From the NCBI RefSeq assembly GCF_000422845.1, contig NZ_KE383933.1:65600-129599 (forward strand): DNA of 64,000 nt, read 5' to 3'. Of the stretch, positions 36,508-46,157 are shown in pieces. Made by a program: the position numbers and the translations under genes. The DNA is from Oceanobacter kriegii DSM 6294. GTDB taxonomy: Bacteria; Pseudomonadota; Gammaproteobacteria; Pseudomonadales; Oceanobacteraceae. Under the pieces are notes generated by a model. It saw only the letters and a program-made list of their open reading frames with translations, had not been told where the DNA came from and made no database searches. Position 1 is the first letter of the stretch; each line of letters starts with the position of its first letter.

Positions 36508-37579
36508 GCGTGGCAGTGCCTGCTTTCTCAATCCACTTGCCCACTTGCTGCCCTACCCGGCCTCCGGCGATGGCGGCACGCTCGCGCATTTGCTGGTGCC
36601 ATTCGGGGTCGTTGGTGGCAGCCGGAGCCAGCGGCGCATCCCGATGTTCCGGGCCTAGGTAAAGATAGCCGTCGGCAACGTCGTTTAATACATGGTGATT
36701 GCTGGCGTCGATTCGACGAGAATAGTCCGTGAAAGATTGTTGCCCCAGTGGAGAATCCTTCAGTGGCAGCAGCGCCGGTGATTGGATTTTGCCAACCAGA
36801 TTATCGCTGTCGTCCAGTTGCGGCAGCACCACAAAAAGGTTGTTCCGACCTATCCGGTCGCCCAGCAGGCTGACCAATGACTCAAACGGCTGACCAGCGG
36901 GCTTTCCCATCAATTGAATCGGTTGCTTGAACATATGAAAGGTGCCAAACAGCAGGATGCCTTTGCGGTGTTTATCCACTATTTGCTGCTGAATGCGTTC
37001 GGCGTAGGCCGGTTCGCGGTCTTTGCCCCAGGCAACCCACTCATCATGCGTGAGGGTATTCCAGTCAAAAGCAGGTTCGGCCAACACCAGTCGAATTTTG
37101 TGGCTTCGTTGCTGGTTGAGCTGACGTAAGCCAACCACAAAGTCTTCGTACACCTGATACTGCCAGGCCATAAAGTAGAGCGTGTCGCGCCAGATTGCCC
37201 GTACCTCTTGCAGCGGAATATCGTCGCCGCCCAACAGGTAGCGGTCGGCCAACGCCTGATGCTGGGCATTGCCCATCTCGACGGCAATATCGTCTACCTG
37301 ATTCCAGACCTCAGGGTCCTGTAATGCAGCCAGCAGATACGGCACAACCTGCTGACTGCCGTGCACATCGCCCAGCGCGACCAGCGAGTGATGTTGAAGA
37401 GCGTCACTGATCCACACGGGATCGGGTTCAACAGTTATTACCGTGCGATCCTCCATGGTTTTGGCTGTGGCGGTCGTGGCTGTATCGGTGGAGGCTGTAG
37501 GCGTGCTACAGGCAGATAACACAGCCAACAGACTGGTCAGCAAGGCAATGAAGGCAGGCGTTCGTATGGCAACAGGCAT
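36491..37579 (-). CDS. ChaN-like lipoprotein (first of two paralogs)
   Basis: A 362-residue lipoprotein with lipobox L-S-A-C (Cys 24) after a clear signal sequence. The mature protein has LVALGDVHGSQQV, VEMGNAQHQALAD, AIWRDTLYFMAWQ, IRLVLAEPAFDW and LLFGTFHMF, shared with the downstream copy, so the pair arose by tandem duplication. ChaN-type proteins are iron-regulated lipoproteins that bind haem; a Fur-box-like sequence 15 bp upstream supports that reading. An erythromycin-esterase/TraB-like alternative cannot be excluded. The three-gene operon ends with merR. Confidence 0.6.
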   Translation of the reverse strand: MPVAIRTPAFIALLTSLLAVLSACSTPTASTDTATTATAKTMEDRTVITVEPDPVWISDALQHHSLVALGDVHGSQQVVPYLLAALQDPEVWNQVDDIAVEMGNAQHQALADRYLLGGDDIPLQEVRAIWRDTLYFMAWQYQVYEDFVVGLRQLNQQRSHKIRLVLAEPAFDWNTLTHDEWVAWGKDREPAYAERIQQQIVDKHRKGILLFGTFHMFKQPIQLMGKPAGQPFESLVSLLGDRIGRNNLFVVLPQLDDSDNLVGKIQSPALLPLKDSPLGQQSFTDYSRRIDASNHHVLNDVADGYLYLGPEHRDAPLAPAATNDPEWHQQMRERAAIAGGRVGQQVGKWIEKAGTATHETVQ

Positions 37580-37593
37580 GGGGATGTCTTAGT

Positions 37594-37618
37594 TATTGAA
37601 AATAATTCTCACTATAAC
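37594..37618 (-). promoter_or_regulatory. Fur-box-like operator of the ChaN-like operon
   Basis: On the minus strand GTTATAGTGAGAATTATTTTCA fits the Fur consensus (GATAATGATAATCATTATC-like inverted hexamers) closely. It lies just upstream of the ATG at 37579. Position and sequence suggest iron repression. Confidence 0.6.
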
Positions 37619-37619
37619 C

Positions 37620-37965
37620 AAATTCGATTATCTTCGGCAGGCACAGAGACCATTACCGGCGGGAACGATCTGTCCACTAACCGTCTGCTATCAGTACCGC
37701 CTGTAACGTGCAGCACAGATGCCGACTGCCGTGATTGAGTTTTCTTGCATCACAAGTAACGACTGTTATAGTCGCGCGCTCTTCGTTCCCGCCGATGCCG
37801 CACGCGAAGAAATTTGATGGAACTGATGTGCCCTTATGTGTCAGAAGTTTGTCAAGAAGTCCGCCAGATCGGGCTTAAGATTCCGAGCCAATTACGCAGA
37901 TTGTCAATGGTCGGTCTGCTAGAGTTGGCTGATAATTAACCTTTTTCGGCAGGGAGTGTGCTCGC
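37620..37965. other. Intergenic region between the ChaN-like operon and potA
   Basis: No gene was found. A 12-bp perfect inverted repeat (CGGCGGGAACGA 37657-37668 and TCGTTCCCGCCG 37783-37794) encloses 114 bp that includes the probable potA promoter at 37745-37772. The remainder up to potA is an untranslated leader of about 190 nt. Confidence 0.55.
37745..37772 (+). promoter_or_regulatory. Probable sigma-70 promoter of potABCD
   Basis: TTGCAT (37745-37750) and TATAGT (37767-37772) are spaced 16 bp. It is the best match in the region, 194 bp ahead of the potA start. Confidence 0.45.
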
Positions 37966-39063
37966 GTGAGTTCCTCTTCGTTTTTATCACTGAAACAGGT
38001 CACCAAGCGGTTTGAATCCCAGGCGGTGCTGAACGACTTTGACCTGAACATCCGGGACGGTGAATTTTTTACCATTCTTGGTCCTTCCGGTTGTGGCAAG
38101 ACCACGGCCCTGCGCCTGATTGCTGGCTTTGAAAGCCCGGACGAGGGCGACATCCTGCTGGATGGTCAAAACATCACCCATCTGGATGCCGAGAAGCGTC
38201 CTACCAATACGGTGTTCCAAAGCTACGCCCTGTTCCCCCACATGACGGTATTCGACAACGTGGCGTTTGGCCTGAAGATGTCGAAAGTGCCCAAGGCCGA
38301 AATGCGTGAGCGTGTGCAGGAAGCTTTGGCGGTGGTGCAGTTGTCCGACTTTGAACAGCGTAAACCGCACCAGTTATCCGGTGGTCAGAAGCAGCGGGTA
38401 GCCATTGCCCGTGCCATTGTGAACCGCCCCAAAGTGCTGCTGTTGGACGAATCGCTGTCGGCGCTGGACTACAAGCTGCGAAAGCAAATGCAGTACGAGC
38501 TGAAGCGCATTCAGCGCCAGCTTGGCATTACCTTTATCTACGTGACCCACGATCAGGAAGAAGCCCTGTCGATGTCGGACCGTGTACTGGTGATGCACGA
38601 CGGCCAACCGCAGCAGGTCGGCACCCCACGGGAAATCTACGAGTCCCCTTGCAACCTGTTTGTGGCGCGCTTTATTGGCGAGATCAATGTCTTCGACGGC
38701 ACCATTACCGAGTGTCTGGAGCCACAACGCTATCAGGCCACCATTCATGGCAAGCAATGGCCGCTGAATACCGCGCAAACCTTGCAGGTAGGCGACAAGG
38801 TACACGTGCTGCTGCGCCCGGAAGACCTGCGTATTGAGTACATGGAAGACGAAACCGATGGCCTTATTGGTGAAATTGTTGAAAGCAATTACACCGGCAA
38901 AACCCTCGATTCCATCATCCAGCTGGAAGACGGCACCCGCCTGATGGCAAGTGAATTCTTCAATGAAAACGACCCCGACTTCTCCTACAAGCTGAAACAG
39001 CGCGTTTGGGTGAACTGGGTGCATGGCTGGGAACACGTCATCAAAGCGGATGAGCAGTCCTGA
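37966..39063 (+). CDS. potA: PotA, spermidine/putrescine ABC transporter ATPase
   Basis: A 365-residue ABC ATPase with Walker [10 protein letters not shown] (about 39-47), signature LSGGQKQR, Walker [12 protein letters not shown] (Ser replaces the common Pro after the catalytic Glu) and H-loop THDQEEA. A C-terminal TOBE-type domain ([13 protein letters not shown]) follows. Starts at GTG 37966 with AGGGAG upstream. It energises import of polyamines through PotB and PotC; potBCD follow with almost no gaps. Confidence 0.95.
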   Translation: MSSSSFLSLKQVTKRFESQAVLNDFDLNIRDGEFFTILGPSGCGKTTALRLIAGFESPDEGDILLDGQNITHLDAEKRPTNTVFQSYALFPHMTVFDNVAFGLKMSKVPKAEMRERVQEALAVVQLSDFEQRKPHQLSGGQKQRVAIARAIVNRPKVLLLDESLSALDYKLRKQMQYELKRIQRQLGITFIYVTHDQEEALSMSDRVLVMHDGQPQQVGTPREIYESPCNLFVARFIGEINVFDGTITECLEPQRYQATIHGKQWPLNTAQTLQVGDKVHVLLRPEDLRIEYMEDETDGLIGEIVESNYTGKTLDSIIQLEDGTRLMASEFFNENDPDFSYKLKQRVWVNWVHGWEHVIKADEQS

Positions 39064-39064
39064 T

Positions 39065-39943
39065 ATGAATGCGCTTCTGGCTCACATCAACTTCCGTAAG
39101 CTGGTCATCACCCTGACCATCAGCTGGCTGGGGATTTTTGTCCTGATGCCACATCTGATGGTGGTGGGCACCAGCTTCCTGACCCACGACAGCGATCACT
39201 TTGCCAGCCTGCCGCTGACGCTGGAAAACTACCGTCAGGTGCTCGATGCCACTTACGCCGGGGTGTTCTGGAACAGCCTGGTGCTGTCTGGCATTACCAC
39301 CGTGATTGCCTTGCTGATCGGCTATCCGTTCGCCTACCTGCTGTCGCGCATGGGCCGCGTCAGCCGCACGGTATTGCTGTTTATGATGGTGATTCCGTTC
39401 TGGACCAACAGCCTGATTCGTATCTATGCCATCAAGATGCTGCTGGGCAAAAAGGGCCTGTTCAATACCGTGCTGGTGAGTACTGGCATCGTCGATAAAC
39501 CCTTGCAGCTGCTCTATACCGACTTTGCGGTGATCTTCGGGCTGGTGTACATCCTGCTGCCGTTTATGGTGCTGCCATTGATGGCCAGCTTCGACAAGCT
39601 GGATCAGTCACTGATCGAAGCCGGGCGGGATCTGGGCGCCAATGCCTTCCACCGCTTCAGCCAGATTATCCTGCCGCTGACCATGCCAGGCATCGTTGCA
39701 GGCTGTTTGATTGTGTTCCTGCCAGCCATGGGCATGTTCTACGTGGCCGACCTGCTGGGCGGGGCCAAGAGCCTGCTGCTGGGTAACATCATCAAGAACC
39801 AGTTTCTGGTCGCCCGCGATTGGCCGTTTGGCTCGGCTTTCAGCGTGTTCCTGATTGTATTGATGGGCGCCTTGTTATGGGTCTACTACAAAGCCAACCA
39901 GTATGTGCAGAAAAAAGGAGGCATGGATGACCAGAACCTCTAA
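39065..39943 (+). CDS. potB: PotB, polyamine ABC transporter permease
   Basis: A 292-residue inner-membrane permease with six predicted helices and the BPD_transp_1 EAA loop (LIEAGRDLGANAFHRFSQIILPL). ATG at 39065, one base after the potA stop, is preferred to an ATG at 39023 inside potA. It forms the translocation pore with PotC. Confidence 0.94.
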   Translation: MNALLAHINFRKLVITLTISWLGIFVLMPHLMVVGTSFLTHDSDHFASLPLTLENYRQVLDATYAGVFWNSLVLSGITTVIALLIGYPFAYLLSRMGRVSRTVLLFMMVIPFWTNSLIRIYAIKMLLGKKGLFNTVLVSTGIVDKPLQLLYTDFAVIFGLVYILLPFMVLPLMASFDKLDQSLIEAGRDLGANAFHRFSQIILPLTMPGIVAGCLIVFLPAMGMFYVADLLGGAKSLLLGNIIKNQFLVARDWPFGSAFSVFLIVLMGALLWVYYKANQYVQKKGGMDDQNL

Positions 39944-40727
39944 ATCCCGCACGTTCAGCGGCGTATTCAAGTGGCTGTTTATCGGTTTGGTGTTCCTGTA
40001 CCTGTATTTGCCGATGGTCATTCTGGTTACCAACTCGTTCAACAAGTCCAAGTACGGCCATAAATGGAGCGGCTTTTCGTGGAAATGGTACGAGAAGCTG
40101 TGGGAAAACGATTCCATGATGCAGGCCTTTGGCCACTCGCTGCTGATTGCCGGACTGGCGGCCACCGCTGCCACGCTGATCGGCACGCTGATGGCTCTGG
40201 CCATTCATCGATACAAGTTTCCGCTGAAAAACACCGCCAGCTCGATGCTGTTTGTGCTGATGATGTCGCCGGACATCGTTCTGGCAATTACGTTTCTGAT
40301 TATCTTTATTGCGCTGGGCATTCAGCTGGGCTTCTGGTCGCTGCTGATTGCGCACATCACCTTCTGTTTGCCCTTTGTGGTGATCACCGTGTATGCGCAA
40401 ATGAAGAATATGGACCCGAATGTGCTCGAAGCCGCCAAAGATCTCGGCGCCAGCGAGTCACAAATGTTCCGAATCATTATATTGCCCATATTGGCGCCCG
40501 CCGTTCTTGCCGGCTGGCTGCTAAGCTTCACGTTATCGTTGGATGACGTAATCATCAGCTCGTTCGTCACTGGGCCGGGCTTTGAAATTCTCCCGATACG
40601 CGTGTTTTCCATGGTGAAAGTGGGTGTATCTCCTGAAGTAAATGCACTGGCAACCATCCTGTTGGTCATGTCACTGACACTGATTGCCGTCACCACTTAT
40701 CTGATCAAAAGGCAGAACCCACAATGA
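39927..40727 (+). CDS. potC: PotC, polyamine ABC transporter permease
   Basis: A 266-residue permease with six helices and EAA loop VLEAAKDLGASESQMFRIIILPIL. AAAAAAGGAGG precedes ATG 39927 at proper distance, so this start is preferred over an upstream TTG/ATG frame start at 39903. It overlaps the end of potB by 17 bp. Confidence 0.94.
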   Translation: MTRTSKSRTFSGVFKWLFIGLVFLYLYLPMVILVTNSFNKSKYGHKWSGFSWKWYEKLWENDSMMQAFGHSLLIAGLAATAATLIGTLMALAIHRYKFPLKNTASSMLFVLMMSPDIVLAITFLIIFIALGIQLGFWSLLIAHITFCLPFVVITVYAQMKNMDPNVLEAAKDLGASESQMFRIIILPILAPAVLAGWLLSFTLSLDDVIISSFVTGPGFEILPIRVFSMVKVGVSPEVNALATILLVMSLTLIAVTTYLIKRQNPQ

Positions 40728-41773
40728 CTTTGAACTCGCTGTTTCGTAATGCCACCGCAGCCGCTGCGCTGTTGGTTGCCGCTGCTACCCAGGCGGCCAA
40801 CGACAAGGTGGTGATCTATAACTGGAGCGAGTACGTTCCGGAAGGCGTACTGGAAGAATTCACCGAAGAGACCGGCATCGAGGTGGAATACAACACCTAC
40901 GAAAGCAACGAGGTGATGTACTCCAAGATCAAAATCCAGAATGCCAAGGGCTACGACGTGATTGTGCCGTCGTCCTACTACATCTCGAAAATGGCCCGCG
41001 AAGGCCTGCTGGCCAAGCTGGATCACAGCAAGCTGCCCAACATGGATCACCTGTATGGCACCCTGCTCGACAAGCCTTACGACCCGGGCAACCAGTACTC
41101 CCTGCCGTACACCTGGGGCAGCACAGGTATTGGTATCAACACCGACGACATCGACAAAAACAGCATCACCGGCTGGAAAGACCTGTGGGACAGCAAGTGG
41201 GAAAACAGCCTGCTGCTGACCGACGATGTTCGTGAAGTGTTCCAGATGGCACTGGCGGTACAGGGCCACTCCGCCAACACCCGCGATCCACAAGAGATCA
41301 AGCAGGCGTTTGAGCTGCTGAAAAAGCTGATGCCAAACGTACTGACCTTCAACTCCGACGCCCCACGCGAACCCTACATGGCGGGCGACGTTAGCCTGGG
41401 TATGATCTGGAATGGCGAAGTCATCATGGCGCAGGAAGAGATGCCAGAGATCCAATACATCTACCCGAAAGAAGGTGTGATTCTGTGGGTCGACAGCTTC
41501 GCAATTCCGGCCAATGCCGAAAACAAGGACGCTGCTCACAAGTTCATCAACTTTATGATGCGCCCGGACATTGCCGTTCGCACGGTTGAATACACCGGCT
41601 ACGCCACCGCCAACAAAACGGCGATTCGTCAGCTCGACCCGGAAACCCGTGGTAACCCGACCATTTTCCCAACCTGGGAAGTGATCAACCGTGGTGAATT
41701 CCAGGAAGACGTGGGCGATGAAGCAACTGCCCTGTTCAACCAATACTGGGAAGAACTGAAAGCCGGTATGTAA
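40724..41773 (+). CDS. potD: PotD-like periplasmic polyamine-binding protein
   Basis: A 349-residue substrate-binding protein: signal peptide of about 25 residues (cleavage near ATQAA), then VVIYNWSEYVPEGVLEEFTEETGIEVEY, the standard PotD/PotF start, and later SLPYTWGSTGIGIN and ILWVDSFAIPANAENKDAAHKFI. It captures spermidine or putrescine in the periplasm for PotBC. ATGA overlap with potC. Specificity between the two polyamines cannot be read off by eye. Confidence 0.94.
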   Translation: MTLNSLFRNATAAAALLVAAATQAANDKVVIYNWSEYVPEGVLEEFTEETGIEVEYNTYESNEVMYSKIKIQNAKGYDVIVPSSYYISKMAREGLLAKLDHSKLPNMDHLYGTLLDKPYDPGNQYSLPYTWGSTGIGINTDDIDKNSITGWKDLWDSKWENSLLLTDDVREVFQMALAVQGHSANTRDPQEIKQAFELLKKLMPNVLTFNSDAPREPYMAGDVSLGMIWNGEVIMAQEEMPEIQYIYPKEGVILWVDSFAIPANAENKDAAHKFINFMMRPDIAVRTVEYTGYATANKTAIRQLDPETRGNPTIFPTWEVINRGEFQEDVGDEATALFNQYWEELKAGM

Positions 41774-41818
41774 TTCCAGCTCCGATCAACATCCCGGCCT
41801 CAGAACCGCGGATTCAGA

Positions 41819-41856
41819 CCCCCAAAAAGAGAAGCTCCGGCTTCTCTTTTTGGGGG
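41819..41856 (+). terminator. Terminator of potABCD
   Basis: CCCCCAAAAAGAGAAG and CTTCTCTTTTTGGGGG form a perfect 16-bp stem with a CTCCGG loop, 45 bp after potD. The A/T-rich inner part gives a T-run within the 3' arm. Confidence 0.85.
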
Positions 41857-42240
41857 CTGCGCAACCATTCTGCTAGCCAGCAACTAAACCGCCACAACCC
41901 GAAAATTCAGTAAGTTAACTACCTTTTTATCCAGCCAACCTCTCCCACTTTCCCAACGCACCATCCTCATCGATCACTTCCACTGATCAGTCCAGGCAGC
42001 CGATCCATTACAGTAATTTTCACCTATTGTTGCAAAACCTTGCATCGTTGCTCCCATGGATCAGTGTGAAACACGCGCCCACAGGAACTCTGCTGTATAA
42101 CGCCGGTTCTACCGGACGTACTACTGAAGACTCCAATAGTTCCCATTTTTTTGAAAATTTACCAAACAGGCGATCACTGACCCTGCGATGCCCCCGTGAA
42201 TACGGTCACGCGGAACAGCGACGCCTTGAGAGGATTGCGC
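41857..42240. other. Upstream region of gcd without a recognised gene
   Basis: A low-complexity, C-rich 384-bp stretch between the pot terminator and gcd. Frames present are short and lack ribosome sites. It should hold the gcd promoter, but no confident -35/-10 pair was recognised. Confidence 0.5.
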
Positions 42241-44595
42241 ATGGTTATTTACTCAGCTTTGCTGTCCCTGGTGGGTTTGGCGTTGCTGCTTGGCGGCGGC
42301 TACCTGATCACACTGGGCGGCAGTTTCTTTTATGCACTTTCCGGTATCGCCTTGCTGGCGACCGGCTTACTGGTCAAGAAAAACCCACGATCCGCGCGCT
42401 TTGTGTACGCCGTACTGCTGGTTGCAACCCTGATCTGGTCGTTGTGGGAGTCCGGCTACTACTGGTGGGCGCTGGCAACCCGTCTGGGCATGTTCCTGAT
42501 TCTGGCCATCCCACTGCTGTTTGCGGCCAGCGACAAGCGCGGCAAACTGATTTTGCCGGTTTGGGCTTTGGTGGCCGTGATTTCTCTGGGCTCAACCCTG
42601 CATGATCCCTATGCCGTCGACGGCAAAATGAGCACCGCCGAGAAGATCACCAACGCCGATACCGGCACCGCGGGTGACAACGACTGGTACGCCTACGGCC
42701 GTTCCAACTATGGCCAACGCTACTCGCCACTGGCACAAATCACACCCGACAACGTAAACCAGCTGGAGCAAGCCTGGCAGTACCAAACCGGCGACCTGAA
42801 AGGACCAAAAGACGTGGGGGAAACCACCTACGAAGCCACGCCGATCAAGGTCAACAACACCCTGTTTATCTGTACCCCACACAACTGGGTGGTGGCGCTG
42901 GACGCCGATACCGGCAAGAAAAAATGGCAGTACACCGCCGACATTGGTCCGGATATGTCACGCCAGCACCAGACCTGCCGCGGCGTTTCCTACCTGCCAC
43001 CAGCATCCGGCATTGATCCTGTGATCCAGACCGTCAGCCAGGCCTCCGAGAAACTGCCAGCGGTTGAATGCGACGCCCAGATCTTCCTGCCAACCTCCGA
43101 TGCCCGCCTGCTGGCACTCGACCCGGCAACCGGCGCCCTGTGCAGTAACTTCGGTTCAGGCAGCAACTCAGGCTCAGACAGCAGCAAGCCTGGCAGCATC
43201 GACCTGACCCAAGGCATGCCGTTCAAACAGTCGGGCTTCTACTATTCCACGTCGGCTCCGCTGGTCGCCGCTGGCAAGGTGATTGTGGCCGGTTCGGTGA
43301 ACGACAACTACGCCGTCAATTCTCCATCCGGTGTGATTCGCGCCTTTGATGCCAAAACCGGTGAACTGGTCTGGAACTTCGACTCCGGTAACCCCGAAGA
43401 CACCGCGCCGCTGGGCGAAGGTGAAACCTATACCGCCAGCTCTCCAAACAGCTGGTCTACCGCATCAGCCGATGAAAAGCTGGGACTGGCCTACTTCCCG
43501 ATGGGCAACCGTACCCCGGACCAACTGGGCATGTACCGTAGCCCAGCGGAAGAAAAGTACGCCACCTCGGTGGTGGCGCTGAACCTGCAAACCGGCCAGC
43601 CTGAATGGGTACAGCAGTTTATCCACCACGACTTGTGGGATATGGACACGCCGGCACAACCGTCGCTGCTGGATTTGAATACCAAAACCGGCAAGCAGCC
43701 AGCACTGGTGATCCCGACCAAGCAAGGTGATGTGTACGTACTGAATCGTCAAACCGGTGAGCCGATCTTCCCGATCACCGAGCAGGCAGCACCACAGGAC
43801 ACCACCATTCCGAATGAGCACACGGCGGCGACCCAGCCAAGCTCGGCACTGAACTTCAAGCCAGCCAGGCTGCAGGAATCCGACATGTGGGGGGCGACGC
43901 CACTGGACCAGCTGGTGTGTCGTATTGAATTCAACAAGCTCAAGTACGACGGCCAGTACACTGCGCCATCAACTCAAGGCACGCTGGTGTATCCGGGTAA
44001 CTTCGGGGTTTTCAACTGGGGCAGCATTGCCGTTGATCCCAACAAACAACAGATGTTCGGCATGCCATTGTATCTGGCGTTTGTGTCGACTCTGGTCGAC
44101 AAGGACGGCGCCGATCTGGGTGAAACCAACAAGGGCGAAAGCGGCCTCAATTCCAATGAAGGCGCTCCGTACGCGGTCAACATGCATCCCTTCCTGTCGC
44201 CACTGGGTGTTCCTTGTCAGCAGCCACCATGGGGCTATGTTGCCGGTGTCGACCTGACCACGGGTGAGAAAGTATGGCAGCACAAAAACGGTACCATTGA
44301 AGACCTGTCTCCACTGCCGTTGCCTATCAAGATGGGCGTTCCTGGCATCGGTGGCCCGGTAATCACTGGCAGCGGTGTGGTGTTTATGTCAGCAGCGGTT
44401 GATAACTACTTGCGCGCCTACGACCTGTCGACCGGCGAACAACTGTGGCAGGCCCGCTTGCCAGCCGGTGGTCAGGCAACACCGATGACCTACCTTAACA
44501 GCAAGGGTGAGCAGATGGTGGTTCAGGTGGCCGGTGGCCATGGCTCGATTGGCACCACCATTGGCGACTACATTGTGGCTTACAAGCTCAAGTAA
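42241..44595 (+). CDS. gcd: Membrane-bound PQQ-dependent glucose dehydrogenase
   Basis: A 784-residue quinoprotein. Five hydrophobic helices fill the first ~140 residues, then an eight-bladed PQQ propeller with WYAYGRSNYGQRYSPLAQI, PHNWVVALDADTGKKKW, QHQTCRGVSYL, PMGNRTPDQLGM and FIHHDLWDMDTPAQP. It oxidises glucose to gluconolactone in the periplasm and passes electrons to ubiquinone. No PQQ biosynthesis genes are in this window. ATG 42241 with GAGAGGA 6-8 bp upstream is preferred; a GTG at 42196 would add 15 residues without a ribosome site. Confidence 0.95.
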   Translation: MVIYSALLSLVGLALLLGGGYLITLGGSFFYALSGIALLATGLLVKKNPRSARFVYAVLLVATLIWSLWESGYYWWALATRLGMFLILAIPLLFAASDKRGKLILPVWALVAVISLGSTLHDPYAVDGKMSTAEKITNADTGTAGDNDWYAYGRSNYGQRYSPLAQITPDNVNQLEQAWQYQTGDLKGPKDVGETTYEATPIKVNNTLFICTPHNWVVALDADTGKKKWQYTADIGPDMSRQHQTCRGVSYLPPASGIDPVIQTVSQASEKLPAVECDAQIFLPTSDARLLALDPATGALCSNFGSGSNSGSDSSKPGSIDLTQGMPFKQSGFYYSTSAPLVAAGKVIVAGSVNDNYAVNSPSGVIRAFDAKTGELVWNFDSGNPEDTAPLGEGETYTASSPNSWSTASADEKLGLAYFPMGNRTPDQLGMYRSPAEEKYATSVVALNLQTGQPEWVQQFIHHDLWDMDTPAQPSLLDLNTKTGKQPALVIPTKQGDVYVLNRQTGEPIFPITEQAAPQDTTIPNEHTAATQPSSALNFKPARLQESDMWGATPLDQLVCRIEFNKLKYDGQYTAPSTQGTLVYPGNFGVFNWGSIAVDPNKQQMFGMPLYLAFVSTLVDKDGADLGETNKGESGLNSNEGAPYAVNMHPFLSPLGVPCQQPPWGYVAGVDLTTGEKVWQHKNGTIEDLSPLPLPIKMGVPGIGGPVITGSGVVFMSAAVDNYLRAYDLSTGEQLWQARLPAGGQATPMTYLNSKGEQMVVQVAGGHGSIGTTIGDYIVAYKLK

Positions 44596-44675
44596 TCATC
44601 GCCACGAGCCTGCCGGTTCAAGGGGCACCATGCCCCTGAGGCCGAAACAAAAACCGGTACAAAAGGAACCGACAC

Positions 44676-44713
44676 AAAAAAGCGGCCTTGAGGTTCACTC
44701 AAGGCCGCTTTTT
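44676..44713. terminator. Bidirectional terminator between gcd and the purine permease
   Basis: AAAAAAGCGGCCTTGAG and CTCAAGGCCGCTTTTT form a 16-bp stem with a GTTCA loop, flanked by A-run and T-run, so it can terminate the convergent genes on both strands. Confidence 0.92.
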
Positions 44714-44735
44714 CGTATTAGCCACAAGTAATTTA

Positions 44736-46028
44736 TCAGTCGATAAACACCAGCTTGGCCAGCAGCAATGCAGCAATCACCAGAACACTGACGTTCAGCT
44801 GAGAAGCTTTACCGCCCACCAGTTTGGCAATGGCGTAAGTAATAAAGCCCAGCGTCACACCGTGAGCAATCGAGAACGTCAGCGGCGTCATCAGAACCAC
44901 CACGGCCACAGGAGCCGCTTCCGTCAGGTCTTCCCAATCAACGTCTTTCAGGGTGAACAGCATCAGCACCGATACATAGAATATCGCACCTGCGGTGGCG
45001 TATGCCGGAACCATGCCTGCCAATGGCGCCAGGAAAATAGCCGCCAGGAACAGCACACCGGTGGTTACCGCTGTCAGGCCAGTACGGCCGCCAGCAGCCA
45101 CACCCGCCGCACTTTCAATGTAGCTGGTGGTAGTGGAAGTACCCAGCGCAGCACCGGCAACGGTAGCCGAGCTGTCGGCCAGCAAGGCACGACCCAGGTT
45201 CGGCACTTTGCCGTCGGCCTTGGCCAGACCGGCACGTTGGGTCACGGCGATCAGGGTGCCAGAGGTATCGAACAGGTCGACGAACAGGAAGGCAAAAATC
45301 ACGCTCAGCATTGCCACATCAAAGGCAGCACTCAGGTCCAGCGCCAGGAAGGTCGGCGCCAAAGACGGCGGCGCAGAAACAATACCACCGTACTGAACTT
45401 CACCTGCCAACAGGCTGATACCGGTTACTGCCAGCACTGCCAGCAGTACCGCACCCGGTACATTACGCTGCACAAAAGCAATGATCAGGAAGAAGCCCAG
45501 AATCGCCATCGCAGGGCCGAAGTCGTGCAGGTTGCCCAGGCCCACCAGAGTGGCTGGATTGTCGACAACAATGCCCGCGTTTTTCAGGGCGATCAGCGCC
45601 AGAAACGCACCAATACCCGCCGCAATGGCTTTCTTCAGGGTTTGCGGGATCGCATCGATGATCCATTCACGCACCTTGAACAGGCTCAACAGGATAAACA
45701 GCACGCCCGAGAAGAACACGGCACCCAATGCGGTTTCCCAGTTGTGGCCCATACCCAGCACCACGCCATAGGTGAAAAAGGCATTCAGGCCCATACCCGG
45801 CGCCAACGCCACAGGCAGGTTGGCCCACAAGCCCATGATGAAACAGCCAATCGCCGCAGCCACACAGGTGGCAACAAACACGGCGCCATGATCCATACCG
45901 GCATCCGCCAGCATCGCCGGGTTAACGAAGATGATGTACGCCATGGTCAGGAAGGTGGTGACACCGGCAAGAATTTCAGTGCGTGCGGTGGTACCGGTAC
46001 GACTGAGCTGGAAAAGTCTTTCTAGCAT
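44736..46028 (-). CDS. AzgA-type purine (adenine/guanine/hypoxanthine) permease
   Basis: A 430-residue NCS2/AzgA-family transporter with 12-14 predicted helices. Signature parts: the start LSRTGTTARTEILAGVTTFLTMAYIIFVNP, ALAPGMGLNAFFTY, FVDLFDTSGTLIAVTQRAG and ALGTSTTTSYIESAAGVAAGGRTGLT. These are the AzgA/GhxP purine:proton symporters. Neighbouring apt, reading away from it, suits purine salvage. Exact base specificity is not determined here. Confidence 0.93.
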   Translation of the reverse strand: MLERLFQLSRTGTTARTEILAGVTTFLTMAYIIFVNPAMLADAGMDHGAVFVATCVAAAIGCFIMGLWANLPVALAPGMGLNAFFTYGVVLGMGHNWETALGAVFFSGVLFILLSLFKVREWIIDAIPQTLKKAIAAGIGAFLALIALKNAGIVVDNPATLVGLGNLHDFGPAMAILGFFLIIAFVQRNVPGAVLLAVLAVTGISLLAGEVQYGGIVSAPPSLAPTFLALDLSAAFDVAMLSVIFAFLFVDLFDTSGTLIAVTQRAGLAKADGKVPNLGRALLADSSATVAGAALGTSTTTSYIESAAGVAAGGRTGLTAVTTGVLFLAAIFLAPLAGMVPAYATAGAIFYVSVLMLFTLKDVDWEDLTEAAPVAVVVLMTPLTFSIAHGVTLGFITYAIAKLVGGKASQLNVSVLVIAALLLAKLVFID

Positions 46029-46157
46029 GAGAGGCTCGTTTCTTTGAGTGAATGGAGTCGGATTCAGAAAGGGGCGCGATTATATTCGTAACAACAGCGT
46101 CACAAAAAGACTTCAGCGCACTAAAATTGACCACGTGGACAAAATATTCCTGTCTGA

